This document shows, piece after piece, positions 17,176 to 27,017 of a DNA stretch of 64,000 nt. Every line of letters begins with the position of its first letter. The stretch's first letter is position 1. The stretch is from Angustibacter sp. Root456 (lineage in GTDB: Bacteria > Actinomycetota > Actinomycetes > Actinomycetales > Angustibacteraceae): contig NZ_LMER01000014.1 of NCBI RefSeq assembly GCF_001426435.1, forward strand, positions 151,523 to 215,522, given 5' to 3'. Below the pieces are notes generated by a model, which worked only from the letters and a program-made list of their open reading frames with translations, was not told the origin of the DNA and did not search any database. Made by a program: the position numbers and the translations under genes.

Positions 17176-17228
17176 CCGTGATCATGCACGCCAGCCCGCC
17201 CCAGGTGCGCTCGCGTGCATGATCACGG
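17176..17228. repeat. Perfect 15-base inverted repeat with 23-base loop
   Basis: Arms CCGTGATCATGCACG (17176-17190) and CGTGCATGATCACGG (17214-17228). The right arm contains the TGA stop of the cNMP-binding gene and the left arm is 22 bases upstream of the sixA-like start. It could act as a terminator for the former or a regulatory stem for the latter. It differs from the GTGCACTTCGG family. Confidence 0.7.
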
Positions 17229-18245
17229 GAGGGGTGGGGGGTGCTCGCGGTGGTGGGAGGGCGCCAGCTCGCGCAGGCGGTCGAGGTCGACCGCCTCCCG
17301 CGCCGCCACGGCCACCCGCGCCGCCGTCACCGCGGTGAGCGTCGAGGTGCGGCGCCCACCCTGGAGCAGCGCTCGCTCGCCCAGCACCGCGCCGGGCCCG
17401 ACATCGGCCAGCTCCTCCCCGTCGACGTCCACCCGCAGCACGCCGTCGAGCAGCAGGTAGACCTCGTCGCCGATCTCGCGCTGGCGGGTGAGGACGTCCC
17501 CCGCAGCCAACCGGCGCACCTCAGGTCGCCGGCCACCGCGCATGATCTGCTCCGAGAGCTGCCGCTCGAGCTCGGACTCGGCAGCCGTCACGAGCGCGGG
17601 TGAGTCCTGCGCGCTCCATGGCGTGCGCTCGCCGAAGGAGTGCGCGACCCAGGTGGACTGGTCGGTGAGCCCGCTCTTGGCCTGCAGCCGAAGGTCGGTC
17701 CCGAAGACCCAGTGCCGCGGGAACGCGCTGGCTCCGCTCAGCTGGACGTGGCTCGAGCCGTCCGCCCGCAGCGTCAGCGTGAGGGTCGTCCAGACGATCG
17801 GCGCGTTCCACTGCACGAACGGCGGGTGAGGCACCGGCCGGGGCAGGGGCACGCCGGTGCGGCCGCCGACCGTCTGGCTCAGCCGCACGCTGTCGGCCTC
17901 GACCACCGGCTCGGCCGTGATCGCGGGCAGCGACATGGCACGGAAGGTCGCACCCACGCCTGCGACCCGCACCGTCGTCGAGCCCATGACCAGACCAGAT
18001 CCCGGCCCGAACCCGCCGGCGACGACCCGTCCGCCCTCGACGTCGGCCCATCCGCGCAGCAGGTTTGCGAACCGGAAGCGGTCGTCGCGGCACAACCGGT
18101 GCAGGTGCTCCTCGTCGTCGAGGGCGTCCGGCGGCGGCGGGTCGTAGTGCGCCAGGCCGACGTCGAAACCGCGGCGCAGCGCACCTCCGACCGACTCCGA
18201 CGGGATCCACGACACCGAGGCTGCAGTGGCTTCGACCCGCATCAT
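17223..18245 (-). CDS. Cyclic nucleotide-binding domain protein
   Basis: A 340-residue soluble protein. The C-terminal ~100 residues are a CRP-type cyclic nucleotide-binding domain: LAAGDVLTRQREIGDEVYLLLDGVLRVD, then VGPGAVLGERALLQGGRRTSTLTA, whose GE..L...RRTS phosphate-binding cassette is complete. There is no helix-turn-helix after it, so it is not a classic CRP activator. The N-terminal ~230 residues contain an uncharacterised region of alternating beta strands. The gene is divergent from a nucleotide cyclase, which suggests it senses that product. SD-like GGGAGG precedes two adjacent ATGs; the second (18242) has the better spacing. Confidence 0.8.
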   Translation of the reverse strand: MMRVEATAASVSWIPSESVGGALRRGFDVGLAHYDPPPPDALDDEEHLHRLCRDDRFRFANLLRGWADVEGGRVVAGGFGPGSGLVMGSTTVRVAGVGATFRAMSLPAITAEPVVEADSVRLSQTVGGRTGVPLPRPVPHPPFVQWNAPIVWTTLTLTLRADGSSHVQLSGASAFPRHWVFGTDLRLQAKSGLTDQSTWVAHSFGERTPWSAQDSPALVTAAESELERQLSEQIMRGGRRPEVRRLAAGDVLTRQREIGDEVYLLLDGVLRVDVDGEELADVGPGAVLGERALLQGGRRTSTLTAVTAARVAVAAREAVDLDRLRELAPSHHREHPPPLP

Positions 18246-18378
18246 CGCCTCCCTGACGTCACGCCGTCGCCGCCATTGAAGACCCCGGGCGGTCGGATCG
18301 TCCCGGCTTTGCCCAAACCAGTCGTTGCGGCTGCACGAAACTTGCCGGGATCCGGCCGCGCCGGCCCGTCCGGAGCCC

Positions 18379-18384
18379 TACGGT
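18379..18384 (+). promoter_or_regulatory. Leaderless -10 (TACGGT) for the cyclase gene
   Basis: TACGGT ends 7 bases before ATG 18392; there is no ribosome site. Confidence 0.55.
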
Positions 18385-18391
18385 CTCACTC

Positions 18392-21300
18392 ATGACAGGG
18401 GGCGCCGCCTTCGATGGCCCCGCGCGCACGGCTGCCGACGAGTGCGCTGAGCTCGACCGCGCGATCGCCGCGCTCGAGGCGCAGCGCGACGTCCTCGGCG
18501 ACGACGTGGTCGACACCGCCCTGCGCCCACTTCGCGATCGGCGCCAGCGCGCCGAGCGGCAGGTCAACGGCGAGCAGCGCAAGCTGGTCTCGGTGCTGTT
18601 CGCCGACCTCGTCGACTTCACCACGCTCTCGCGCGGCCTGGACGCCGAGGACACCCGGGCGGTGGTCGCGGCCTACTTCGACGCCTGGCAGAAGGTCATC
18701 ACCACTCACGGCGGGGTCGTCGAGAAGTTCATCGGTGACGCCGTCATGGCGGTGTTCGGGCTGCACCACGCCCACGAGGACGACGCCCAGCGGGCGATCC
18801 GCGCCGCCCTGGCGATGCGCGACGGCCTGCCCGCGCTGAACGCGACGCTGGTCGAGCGCTACGGCGTCACGCTGGCGATGCGCGTCGGGGTCGACTCGGG
18901 CGAGGTCGTGGTGAGCACGCTCGACGAGCGCGTGGGCACCGACTTCGTGGTCGTGGGCGACACCGTCAACCGCGCGAGCCGGCTGCAGGCGGCGGCGCCG
19001 CTGAACGGCGTGCTCGTGAGCGCGGACGCCCACCGCCCGGTGCGTGGGTGGTTCGCCGTCGAGCCGCTCACGGGTTTGCACCTGAAGGGCATCGACGAGC
19101 CGGTCGACGCCTTCGTGGTGCGTTCGGAGCGCCCCCGCGGGTTCCACCTCGACCGCGCCCGCGGCGTCGAGGGCGTCGAGACGCGCACCGTCGGTCGCGA
19201 CGTCGAGCTGCGCCAGCTGCAGGAGCTGCTCTGGGACACCGTGGAGGACCGCCGCTTCACCGTCGTCACGGTCGTCGGGGACGCCGGCGTCGGGAAGTCA
19301 CGCCTGCTGCTGGACTTCGACCGCTGGCTCGGCGAGCGCAGCGAGGACGTGTGGTGGTTCCGGGGCCGCGCCACCGCCTCGGACCAGAACCGCGCCGGCG
19401 CCCTGCTGCGCGACATGATGGCCACGCGATTCGGCGTGCAGGAGAGCGACCCGCCGCCCGTCGTGCGAGCCAAGGCCGAGGCCGGTGTGCGCCAGGCCTT
19501 TCCCGACGAGCCGGCCGCGACGCAGCACGCTCGGACGGTCGCCGCGTGGCTGGGCTTCGAGCTGGACGACGTCGGGCCCAGCCTCCCGCGCGAGCCGCAA
19601 GCCCTGCGTGACCAGGCCACCACCTTGCTCGGCCGCTACTTCGCCCAGCTCAGTGAGAGCGCGCCCGTCGTGATCCTCGTCGAGGACCTGCACTGGGCCG
19701 ACGACGGCTCCCTGCGCTGGCTCGACGCCGCCGCGGACGTCCTGCGCGAGCGGCCGGTGCTGGTGGTCGCCACCGCGCGGCGCACCTTGCTCGAGCAGCG
19801 GCCGTTGTGGGGCGAGGGGCTCGAGCACCACCGCAGGCTGGGCCTGCAGCCGCTGTCGCGCCGCGAGAGCCGCGCGCTGCTGCGCGAGCTGCTGCAGCAC
19901 GTCCAGGAGCTGCCGTCCAGCGTCGTCGACCTGGTGGCCGACGCGGCAGAAGGCAACCCGTTCTACATCGAGGAGCTCGTCACCTGGCTCGTGGACGCCG
20001 GCGTCATCGAGCGCGGCTCTCCGCACTGGCGCGTGCGAGAGGACCGCATCGGCGCCGTGGCGGTGCCCTCGACGCTGCGGGGTGTGCTGCAGGCGCGCCT
20101 CGACGCGCTCACCATGGCCGAACGCGTGGTGCTGCAACGGGCGTCGGTGGTCGGTCGTGTCTTCTGGGACGACGCCGTCGACCACCTCGACGACGGCACC
20201 GCGGCGCCGACCTCAGCCGCCCTCGACCAGCTGCACCGCCGTGAGCTGGTGTTCCAGCGTGAGCAGTCGGCGTTCGACACCGCCCGGGAGTTCCTCTTCA
20301 AGCACGCGCTGCTGCGCGACGTGGCGTACGAGGGCGTGCTGCGGACGCGTCGGTCGGCCTACCACGCCCAGGCGGCGCGCTGGCTGGTCGAGGTGACCGA
20401 GCGCACCGGGCGCGTCGACGAGTACGCGGCACTCATCGCCGAGCACCTCGATCGCGCGGGTGATCCCGCCGCCGCGCGGTGGTACCTGCGGGCCGCGTAC
20501 CACGCGAGGTCGATCCACGCGCTCACCGAGGCGGTGCGCCTGCTCACGCGCGGGATCGACCTCAGCGCGGACGCCGAGGCTCCGCTGCGGTTCGACCTGC
20601 TCGCGGCCCGCGAGCAGGTGCTCGACCGCATGGGGGAACGCGCCAGACAGCTCGCCGACCTCGACTCCATGGCCGAGATCGCCCGGCGGCTGGACGACCC
20701 GGGGCGACACGTGGTGCTGCTCGCCAGCCGCTCACAGGCGGCCTTCGAGAACAGCGAGTACGACCGGGCCTCCCAGAGCGCTCGCGAGGCGGCCGAGGTG
20801 GCGGCCCGTGCCGGTCTCGTGCGCGAGGAGGCCGAGGCCCTGCTGTGGTGGGGCAAGTCGTTGACGTGGCACGGTCACAACGTCGAGGCACGGCGGGTGC
20901 TCGACCAGGCCCTGCGCCGGGCCCGCGACGCCGTCGACCAGGGCCTGGAGGCCGAGACGCTGCGGTACCTGTCGATGCTCTCGGGCAACCAGGGCGAGTA
21001 CGGCACGGCGCTCGAGCTGCTGCACCAGGCGCAGGAGGTGCTGCGCGAGTCCGGCGACACCGAGGCCCGCAGCGTCGTCCTGGCCCAGACGGCCACGGCG
21101 CTGTTCCAGCTCGGGCGGTACGCCGAGGCCCAGGCCGTGCTGGAGCAGGCGCTGCCGGTGTTCCGGCTGTCCGGCCACCGGTACCGCGTGGGCATCGCCC
21201 TCGGCAACCTGGCGAGCACGGGCCTGATGCTGCGCCGGGTCGCCGAGGCGCGGCGCTGGTGCGACGAGGCCATCGAGATCTCGACGGCGCTCGACGACCG

Positions 21301-21988
21301 CGAGAGCCTGGCGACCAACCTCGACGTGCTCGCCCAGCTCGACGTCGTCCTGGGCCGGTGGAACGCGGCGGCGGAGCGCCTGAGGGCCGCCTTGACGGTC
21401 GCCGACGCGGTTCCCGCCACGGCTCTGCAGACGGACTGTCTCGCGTGGCTCGGCGTGGTCGAGCTGGCCCGAGGCTCGGTCGAGGAGGCCCTCGCGTTCA
21501 CGCAGCGCGCGGCCGCCACCGCCCAGGAGGGTGAGCTGGTGCTGGAGGCCGGCACCGCCGACCTCGCCCTGGGCCGCGTCGCGACGGCAGCCGGACGATT
21601 CGACCTCGCGCAGAAAGCACTCACCCGAGCGGTTCGCCGCTTTCGCGGCCTCGGGCTCGCGGCCGCTGCCCGCGAGGGCGAGGCGGGGCTGGCGGCGGTC
21701 GACGTCGCGAGCGGTCACGGGGCCGATGCTCTGCGCCGGGTGGAGGCTCTGCTCCCCCACCTCGACCTCGACGGGCTCACCGGCAGCTACCGACCGGAGC
21801 TGGTGCTCGAGACGTGCTGGACGGTGCTGCAGCACGAGCACGACCCGCGAGCCGCCGAGGTCGCGGAGGCCAGCCGTGCCTACCTCGAGGCGGTGGCTCG
21901 CCAGATCGGGGACGAGCAGCTCGCGGCGGAGTACCTCAGCGAAGCGACCCGTGCGCGTCTGCTGAGCCGGAGCGCGCCGCCCGGGTGA
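18392..21988 (+). CDS. Class III nucleotide cyclase - AAA ATPase - TPR regulatory protein
   Basis: A 1198-residue cytoplasmic multidomain protein. A coil (about 15-60) precedes the cyclase domain (about 62-245). Metal-binding Asp72 (FADLVDFT) and Asp116 (IGDAVMAVFG), transition-state Asn193 and Arg197, and the adenine-type Lys112 are present, but the residue paired with Lys112 aligns to Val186 rather than Asp/Thr. A STAND-like AAA domain follows with Walker A GDAGVGKS (296-303) and Walker B VVILVEDLHWAD. The last ~550 residues are TPR-like helical repeats. This architecture couples protein sensing to cNMP synthesis. The divergent neighbour binds cyclic nucleotides. The start is fixed by TACGGT. 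The 3' end overlaps the convergent DUF2335 gene by 53 bases. Confidence 0.88.
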   Translation: MTGGAAFDGPARTAADECAELDRAIAALEAQRDVLGDDVVDTALRPLRDRRQRAERQVNGEQRKLVSVLFADLVDFTTLSRGLDAEDTRAVVAAYFDAWQKVITTHGGVVEKFIGDAVMAVFGLHHAHEDDAQRAIRAALAMRDGLPALNATLVERYGVTLAMRVGVDSGEVVVSTLDERVGTDFVVVGDTVNRASRLQAAAPLNGVLVSADAHRPVRGWFAVEPLTGLHLKGIDEPVDAFVVRSERPRGFHLDRARGVEGVETRTVGRDVELRQLQELLWDTVEDRRFTVVTVVGDAGVGKSRLLLDFDRWLGERSEDVWWFRGRATASDQNRAGALLRDMMATRFGVQESDPPPVVRAKAEAGVRQAFPDEPAATQHARTVAAWLGFELDDVGPSLPREPQALRDQATTLLGRYFAQLSESAPVVILVEDLHWADDGSLRWLDAAADVLRERPVLVVATARRTLLEQRPLWGEGLEHHRRLGLQPLSRRESRALLRELLQHVQELPSSVVDLVADAAEGNPFYIEELVTWLVDAGVIERGSPHWRVREDRIGAVAVPSTLRGVLQARLDALTMAERVVLQRASVVGRVFWDDAVDHLDDGTAAPTSAALDQLHRRELVFQREQSAFDTAREFLFKHALLRDVAYEGVLRTRRSAYHAQAARWLVEVTERTGRVDEYAALIAEHLDRAGDPAAARWYLRAAYHARSIHALTEAVRLLTRGIDLSADAEAPLRFDLLAAREQVLDRMGERARQLADLDSMAEIARRLDDPGRHVVLLASRSQAAFENSEYDRASQSAREAAEVAARAGLVREEAEALLWWGKSLTWHGHNVEARRVLDQALRRARDAVDQGLEAETLRYLSMLSGNQGEYGTALELLHQAQEVLRESGDTEARSVVLAQTATALFQLGRYAEAQAVLEQALPVFRLSGHRYRVGIALGNLASTGLMLRRVAEARRWCDEAIEISTALDDRESLATNLDVLAQLDVVLGRWNAAAERLRAALTVADAVPATALQTDCLAWLGVVELARGSVEEALAFTQRAAATAQEGELVLEAGTADLALGRVATAAGRFDLAQKALTRAVRRFRGLGLAAAAREGEAGLAAVDVASGHGADALRRVEALLPHLDLDGLTGSYRPELVLETCWTVLQHEHDPRAAEVAEASRAYLEAVARQIGDEQLAAEYLSEATRARLLSRSAPPG

Positions 21989-22412
21989 GCCGCGGCCTCT
22001 CGACGAACACGGGCGCGCTCGGGCGGCCGAGGAAGACGGCGGCCAGCAGCACGAGGTCGGCGACGGCCAGCAGGGTGCCTGGCCCCTCGTGGCCCCCGGT
22101 GATCAGCCGGGTCGCCACGATGAACACGACCAGGACGATCGCGACGCCGAGCACCTGCCGCAGTCGCTCGGTGACCGCGGTGCTGCGCGCCAGGCTGCGC
22201 TCCAGGGCCATCCGGTGCTCGGACTGCTGCTCGAGCATGCGGATGATCCGGTCGGCCGCGCCGGGCAGCACGTGCTCGTAGGCCTCCACCGTGTCGGCGG
22301 GGGGCAGCTCGCCGTCGGTGACCTCGATCGGTGCGGTCGCGGGTTCGGTGTCGTGGTCGTGGTCGTGGTCGCGGTCGTGGTCGGCGACCCGGCCGGCCAA
22401 CGGGTGGCTCAT
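21936..22412 (-). CDS. DUF2335-family membrane protein with His/Asp-rich N-terminus
   Basis: A 158-residue protein starting at ATG 22412, chosen for the TAGCGT box 7 bases upstream. Residues about 8-22 are a His/Asp tract (DHDRDHDHDHD) that could bind divalent metal. Next comes the DUF2335-like core (EAYEHVLPGAADRIIRMLEQQSEHRMALE), then two membrane segments (about 85-105 and 112-130). The function of the family is unknown. It overlaps the end of the cyclase gene by 53 bases on the opposite strand. The His/Asp tract is encoded by a GTCGTG-like hexamer repeat, which may vary in length between strains. Confidence 0.75.
   Translation of the reverse strand: MSHPLAGRVADHDRDHDHDHDTEPATAPIEVTDGELPPADTVEAYEHVLPGAADRIIRMLEQQSEHRMALERSLARSTAVTERLRQVLGVAIVLVVFIVATRLITGGHEGPGTLLAVADLVLLAAVFLGRPSAPVFVERPRLTRAARSGSADAHGSLR
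22349..22385. repeat. GTCGTG-type hexanucleotide tandem repeat inside the DUF2335 gene
   Basis: About six imperfect units of GTCGTG/GTCGCG encode alternating Asp-His. Because units are multiples of three, slippage would change tract length without a frameshift. Confidence 0.6.
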
Positions 22413-22419
22413 GGCCAGC

Positions 22420-22425
22420 ACGCTA
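22420..22425 (-). promoter_or_regulatory. Leaderless -10 (TAGCGT) for the DUF2335 gene
   Basis: TAGCGT on the minus strand, 7 bases before ATG 22412. It selects this ATG over the GTG three codons upstream. Confidence 0.55.
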
Positions 22426-22475
22426 GCCCTGCAGCGAGCGGAGCGCCCGCCGAGCCGGTGCTGGGGACAGACGCC

Positions 22476-23237
22476 CTACTGGCCCATGGCGTGCACGCCG
22501 CCGTCGACGTGCACCATCTCGCCGGTGGTCGCGGGGAACCAGTCCGAGAGCAGGGCGCAGCAGGCGCGCGCGGTCGGCTCGGCGTCCCGCACGTCCCAAC
22601 CGAGCGGAGCCCGCTCGCCCCAGGTGTTCTCGAACGTGTCGAAGGCGGGGATGCTCTTGGCCGCGGTGGTGCGGATGGGACCGGCGGCCACCACGTTGAC
22701 GCGCACGCCCTTCGGCCCGAGGTCGCGGGCCAGGTAACGCGAGGTCGACTCGAACGCCGCCTTGGCCACGCCCATCCAGTCGTAGACCGGCCAGGCGAAC
22801 CGGCCGTCGAAGGTCAGGCCGACGACGCTGCCGCCGTTCGGCATGAGCGGTAGCGCCGCCACAGCCAACGCCTTGAGCGAGTAAGCCGACACGTGCAGGG
22901 CGGTGGACACGTCGTCCCACGAGGCGCCCAGGAAGTCGAACGCGCCCTGGGGGGCGAAGCCGATCGAGTGCAGCACGCCGTCCAGACCGTCGACGTGCTC
23001 GCCCACCCGCTCGGCCAGCGAGGCCAGGTGCTCGTCGTCCTGGACGTCGAGCTCGACCACCGGCGGCGTGGTCGGCAGCCGCTTGGCGATGGTCTGCGTG
23101 ATCTTCATGGTGCGCCCGAACGACGTCAGGACGACCTCGGCGCCCTCCTGCTGCGCGATCCGCGCGACGTGGAACGCGATGGAGGAGTCCATCAGCACGC
23201 CGGTCACCAGCAACCGCCTGCCCTCGAGGATGCCCAT
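22476..23237 (-). CDS. fabI: Enoyl-ACP reductase (NADH), FabI/InhA type
   Basis: A 253-residue short-chain dehydrogenase that reduces the enoyl-ACP double bond in fatty-acid elongation. It has the FabI-type nucleotide loop GVLMDSSIAFHVARIAQ and the YxxMxxxK catalytic motif as YDWMGVAK (the InhA Tyr158/Lys165 pair), followed by the GPIRTTAAKSI substrate-binding loop. ATG 23237 is one base after the fabG stop, so the pair is cotranscribed. The same order (fabG1-inhA, Rv1483-Rv1484) occurs in Mycobacterium tuberculosis, where the product is the isoniazid target. This copy looks complete. Confidence 0.95.
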   Translation of the reverse strand: MGILEGRRLLVTGVLMDSSIAFHVARIAQQEGAEVVLTSFGRTMKITQTIAKRLPTTPPVVELDVQDDEHLASLAERVGEHVDGLDGVLHSIGFAPQGAFDFLGASWDDVSTALHVSAYSLKALAVAALPLMPNGGSVVGLTFDGRFAWPVYDWMGVAKAAFESTSRYLARDLGPKGVRVNVVAAGPIRTTAAKSIPAFDTFENTWGERAPLGWDVRDAEPTARACCALLSDWFPATTGEMVHVDGGVHAMGQ

Positions 23238-23238
23238 C

Positions 23239-24015
<777 letters not shown>

Positions 24016-24090
24016 TCGGCTACCCACGGGTATCCCCCAAACGGACGCGGCCGGACCGACAAACCGGTACGTGCTGCCAGCCGTCGTGGG

Positions 24091-24096
24091 TAGGGT
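24091..24096 (+). promoter_or_regulatory. Leaderless -10 (TAGGGT) for tldD-tldE
   Basis: TAGGGT stands 7 bases before GTG 24104 and fixes that start, which lies 178 codons inside a longer open frame. Confidence 0.6.
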
Positions 24097-24103
24097 CGCC
24101 CCC

Positions 24104-25615
24104 GTGACGAGCCGATCCGTGGACGAGGACTTTCGCGCGCTCCCCCTGCAGCAGCTGGCCGACGCCGCGCTGCAGCGGGCGCGAGATCTGGGGGCCGAGC
24201 ACGCCGACCTGCGGGTCGAGCGCGTGCGCGAGAGCGACCTGCGCCTGCACGACGCCCAGCGAGCCGGGGGCGGCGACTCCACCGACTCCGGCCTCGCGGT
24301 GCGCGTGGTGGTCGACGGCACGTGGGGCTTCTCGGCCTCAGCTGACCTGACCCCGGAGGCGGCCGTCGAGGCCGCGACGCGTGCGGTGGAGCTGGCCCGG
24401 GTCTCGCGGCCGCTGTCGACCGAGCGCGTCGAGCTCGCGCCCGAGCCGGCGCACACCGGGGAGTGGGTGTCGGCGTACGGCATCGACCCCTTCGACATCG
24501 CCGACTCCGACAAGGCCGAGCTGTTCGAGACGTGGTCGCGCCAGCTCCTGGACGCCGGCCTCAACCACGTCGACGCCGACTTCGGCGCGGTGAAGGAGCA
24601 GAAGTTCTACGCCGACCTGCACGGCACCGCGACCACGCAGCAGCGCGTCCGCGTGCAGCCGGTGCTCACCGGCGTGGTCGTCACGGGTGACGGCGTCGAG
24701 ACGATGCGCACGCTCGCGCCGCCCGTGGGCCGCGGCTGGGAGTACGTCGTCGGCACGGCAGCGGACGGCGCGTGGGACTGGGCGAGCGAGATCGCGGCGC
24801 TCCCGGGTCTGACGGTCGAGAAGCTCAAGGCGCCATCGGTCGAGGCGGGGCGCTACGACCTCGTCATCGACCCCAGCAACCTCTGGCTGACGATCCACGA
24901 GTCCATCGGCCACGCCACGGAGCTCGACCGCGCGCTCGGCTACGAGGCGGCCTACGCAGGCATGTCCTTCGCGACGCCCGACCAGCTCGGCACGCTGCGC
25001 TACGGCACGCCGCTCATGCACGTCACCGGCGACCGCACCGTCGAGCACGGCCTGGCCACCACCGGCTGGGACGACGAGGGCGTCGCCACGGGCCAGTTCG
25101 ACATCGTGCGCGACGGCACGCTCGTCGGCTACCAGCTCGACCGTCGCATCGCCCGGCTCACCGGCCAGGAGCGCTCGAACGGCTGCGCCTTCGCCGACTC
25201 CTACGCCCACGTGCCGATCCAGCGCATGGCCAACGTCAGCCTGCAGCCGGCGCCGGACGGCCCCTCGACCGAGGAGATCATCGCCGGTGTCGAGCGCGGC
25301 ATCTACGTCGTCGGCGACAAGTCCTGGTCGATCGACATGCAGCGCTACAACTTCCAGTTCACCGGGCAGCGGTTCTACCGCATCGAGAACGGCCGGCTCG
25401 CCGGCATGGTGAAGGACGTCGCGTACCAGGCGACGACCACCGACTTCTGGGGCTCGATGGCCGTCGTCGGCGGCCCGCAGACGTGGGTGCTCGGCGGCGC
25501 GTTCAACTGCGGCAAGGGCCAACCCGGCCAGGTGGCCGCGGTGAGTCACGGTTGCCCGAGCGCGCTGTTCACCGACGTGAGGATCCTGAACACGACCCAG
25601 GAGGGCCAGGCATGA
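24104..25615 (+). CDS. tldD: TldD-type metalloprotease subunit
   Basis: A 503-residue zinc protease subunit of the TldD/TldE heterodimer, which degrades unfolded peptides and in some bacteria removes leaders of ribosomal peptides. The zinc motif HESIGH is in LTIHESIGHATELDRALGYEAAYAG (about residue 267), and the distal Cys/His-rich segment GGAFNCGKGQPGQVAAVSHGCP near the C-terminus is characteristic. The N-terminal DUF1 region begins at about residue 20. GTG 24104 follows a TAGGGT box. The end overlaps tldE as ATGA, so the two subunits are made together. Confidence 0.93.
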   Translation: MTSRSVDEDFRALPLQQLADAALQRARDLGAEHADLRVERVRESDLRLHDAQRAGGGDSTDSGLAVRVVVDGTWGFSASADLTPEAAVEAATRAVELARVSRPLSTERVELAPEPAHTGEWVSAYGIDPFDIADSDKAELFETWSRQLLDAGLNHVDADFGAVKEQKFYADLHGTATTQQRVRVQPVLTGVVVTGDGVETMRTLAPPVGRGWEYVVGTAADGAWDWASEIAALPGLTVEKLKAPSVEAGRYDLVIDPSNLWLTIHESIGHATELDRALGYEAAYAGMSFATPDQLGTLRYGTPLMHVTGDRTVEHGLATTGWDDEGVATGQFDIVRDGTLVGYQLDRRIARLTGQERSNGCAFADSYAHVPIQRMANVSLQPAPDGPSTEEIIAGVERGIYVVGDKSWSIDMQRYNFQFTGQRFYRIENGRLAGMVKDVAYQATTTDFWGSMAVVGGPQTWVLGGAFNCGKGQPGQVAAVSHGCPSALFTDVRILNTTQEGQA

Positions 25616-26991
25616 GCGAGCGCACCCACCCCGGCGAGCTCGCGGAGCGGGCCCTCGCGGCCGCCACCGGGCCCTGTGTGGTGCTCGTCGGCGCCCACCA
25701 GCAGGCCAACCTGCGCTGGGCCGCGAACACGTTGACCACCAACGGCATCACGTCCGGACAGGACGTCAGCGTCATCGCCGTCCACGACGGCAACCGGGTC
25801 GGTGCCGTCACCCGCAGCGGGGTCGGGCCGGACGACGTCGCCGGGCTCGTCGCCGCCGCCGAGGATGCCGCGCGGTCGGCATCCCCGTCGGAGGACGCCG
25901 CCGAGCTCGTCGCCGGGTCGGCGGACGACGCGTTCGCCACGGAGCCCGGTGAGGTGGGGGCGAGCGACCTCGCGGGCCTCGCCGACGGTCTCGGTGCCGC
26001 CCTGGAGGCGGCCCGCTCGGGTGAGCAGGAGCTCTTCGGCTTCGCCGAGTACACGACCCGGACGACGTACCTCGCCACGAGCACCGGACTGCGCGCGCGG
26101 CACGAGCAGCCCAGCGCCGTCGTCCAGCTGAACGGCAAGTCGCACGGCCGCGCGCGTTCGGCGTGGGCCGGGGCCGGAGCCCGGTCGCTCGACGACGTGG
26201 ACGTCGCGGCCCTAGCCGCCGAGGTCACCGAGCGCCTCGGCTGGCAGGCCCGCCGCGTGGAGGTCGAGGCCGGTCGCTACGACACCGTGCTGCCGCCGTC
26301 CGCCGTGGCCGATCTCATGCTCTACGCCTACTTCTCGGCCGACGCTCGCTCGGCCCACGAGGGCCGGTCGGTGTTCGGCCGCAAGGGCGGTGGCACGCGG
26401 GTGGGTGACCAGCTGTCGTCGCACGCCCTGAGCCTGCGCAGCGACCCGCGCGCGCCCGGCCTGGAGTCGGCCGCCACGGTCATGACGGCGTCCAGCTCGC
26501 CCATGGCGTCGGTGTTCGACAACGGCCTGCCCATCGAGGCGGTGTCGTGGGTCGAGGGCGGCGTGCTGCGCGCGCTCCCGACGACGCGCCACTCGGCGCA
26601 GCTCGCCGGCCTCGCCAACACCCCGGGCACCGACAACCTGCTGCTCGACGTCGAGGGCGGCGCCGGCTCGGCGCTCGACCTGGTGAGCGGACTCGACGAC
26701 GGTCTGCTCATGACCTGCCTGTGGTACATCCGCGAGGTCGATCCCCAGACCCTGCTGCTCACCGGGCTGACCCGCGACGGCGTCTACAAGGTCGAGGGCG
26801 GCGAGGTCGTCGGCGCGGTGACGAACTTCCGGTTCAACGAGTCGCCCGTCGACCTGCTCGACCGCATCGAGGCCGCGGGGGCCACCGTCCCGACGCTCGG
26901 CCGTGAGTTCGGCGACTACCTGCCGCGCACCGCGATGCCGGCGCTGCGGGTCCGCGGGTTCAACTGCTCCAGCGTGAGCCAGGCCTCCTGA
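25612..26991 (+). CDS. tldE: TldE/PmbA-type protease partner subunit
   Basis: A 459-residue partner of TldD that has the same fold but lacks the HExxxH zinc motif, as expected for TldE/PmbA. The recognisable stretches are the NxxxxGxS-like N-terminal strand region, VEVEAGRYDTVLPPSAVADLMLY in the middle and GLTRDGVYKVEGGEVVGAVTNFRFNESPVDLL near the end. It starts at the ATGA overlap with tldD, 4 bases. A 15-base hairpin follows at 27018-27053 and probably ends the operon. Confidence 0.92.
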   Translation: MSERTHPGELAERALAAATGPCVVLVGAHQQANLRWAANTLTTNGITSGQDVSVIAVHDGNRVGAVTRSGVGPDDVAGLVAAAEDAARSASPSEDAAELVAGSADDAFATEPGEVGASDLAGLADGLGAALEAARSGEQELFGFAEYTTRTTYLATSTGLRARHEQPSAVVQLNGKSHGRARSAWAGAGARSLDDVDVAALAAEVTERLGWQARRVEVEAGRYDTVLPPSAVADLMLYAYFSADARSAHEGRSVFGRKGGGTRVGDQLSSHALSLRSDPRAPGLESAATVMTASSSPMASVFDNGLPIEAVSWVEGGVLRALPTTRHSAQLAGLANTPGTDNLLLDVEGGAGSALDLVSGLDDGLLMTCLWYIREVDPQTLLLTGLTRDGVYKVEGGEVVGAVTNFRFNESPVDLLDRIEAAGATVPTLGREFGDYLPRTAMPALRVRGFNCSSVSQAS

Positions 26992-27017
26992 CGTTGATCA
27001 CGTTGAGTGGGTGACAC

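Noticed and set aside
18254-18261. TGACGTCA palindrome near the cNMP-binding gene start
   Set aside because: An 8-base palindrome is expected by chance at this scale, and no second copy or CRP-like TGTGA box was seen.
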